Source: Thiohalocapsa halophila (lineage in GTDB: Bacteria > Pseudomonadota > Gammaproteobacteria > Chromatiales > Chromatiaceae). Taken from it: a stretch of 64,000 nucleotides of DNA. The notes below the pieces were generated by a model that saw nothing but the letters and a program-made list of their open reading frames with translations, had not been told where the DNA came from and ran no database searches. Shown one piece after another: positions 62,371-64,000 of the stretch (positions within the stretch are counted from its first letter, which is position 1; each line of letters opens with the position of its first letter). Both the position numbers and the translations under genes were made by a program. The stretch covers positions 1-64,000 of the forward strand of contig NZ_NRRV01000022.1 of the NCBI RefSeq assembly GCF_016583825.1, written 5' to 3'.

Positions 62371-64000
<1,630 letters not shown>

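Overview
The window looks like the chromosome of a GC-rich anoxygenic phototroph, most likely a purple sulfur gammaproteobacterium. The evidence is a bacteriochlorophyll Mg-chelatase pair (bchI, bchD), the thiosulfate-oxidation cytochromes SoxA and SoxX, cobalamin ring genes, two membrane pyrophosphatases, PilT/PilU-type ATPases and Chromatiaceae-like REP palindromes. The genus is an inference.

Layout. 1-7.7 kb: core metabolism (bchI-bchD, a phosphopantetheinyl transferase, a PAS/kinase/receiver protein lacking its ATPase domain, soxA-soxX and a terminator hairpin). 7.9-38.2 kb: a defence island holding all six core genes of a type 2 BREX (Pgl) system in one orientation: pglW, pglX, pglY, pglZ, brxD, brxHI. 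The locus is stretched by insertions at nearly every joint: toxin-antitoxin modules (intact, orphaned or decayed), REP arrays, a decayed REP-associated transposase, an ImmA/IrrE-type metallopeptidase pair and, after pglX, a lower-GC two-gene cassette. That cassette encodes a STAND-like P-loop NTPase + TPR + ADP-ribosylglycohydrolase fusion followed by a PfkB sugar/nucleoside kinase. It is bounded on the far side by a second, diverged copy of the pglX 3' end, which looks like the scar of a pglX allele exchange that brought in the cassette.

38.2-47.2 kb: a mosaic of hypothetical genes and relics (Uma2 fragment, decayed arsenic-type transport genes behind an intact palindrome), dsbB-dsbA, a pilU/pilT-like pair, and a PilZ gene whose 3' end runs into an antisense Uma2 gene. 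47.2-57.2 kb: TRAP transporter dctQM, DUF2782 protein, cobHIJ divergent from cobL, a DUF900 lipoprotein hydrolase and an AmpG-like transporter. 57.2-64 kb: a PEP-CTERM exported protein, a Uma2 gene, a 195-bp inverted-repeat element with 11-bp target duplication, soluble pyrophosphatase ppa, and two adjacent membrane pyrophosphatases (one type K+-independent-like, one K+-dependent-like; the second runs off the window).

Recurring theme: at least six genes (kinase, RAYT, PIN toxin, Uma2, a YraQ-like permease, ACR3) keep recognisable ends but have lost internal segments, implying strong deletional decay or, less likely, assembly collapse. The most novel-looking item is the STAND-TPR-ADP-ribosylglycohydrolase/PfkB cassette inside BREX-2.
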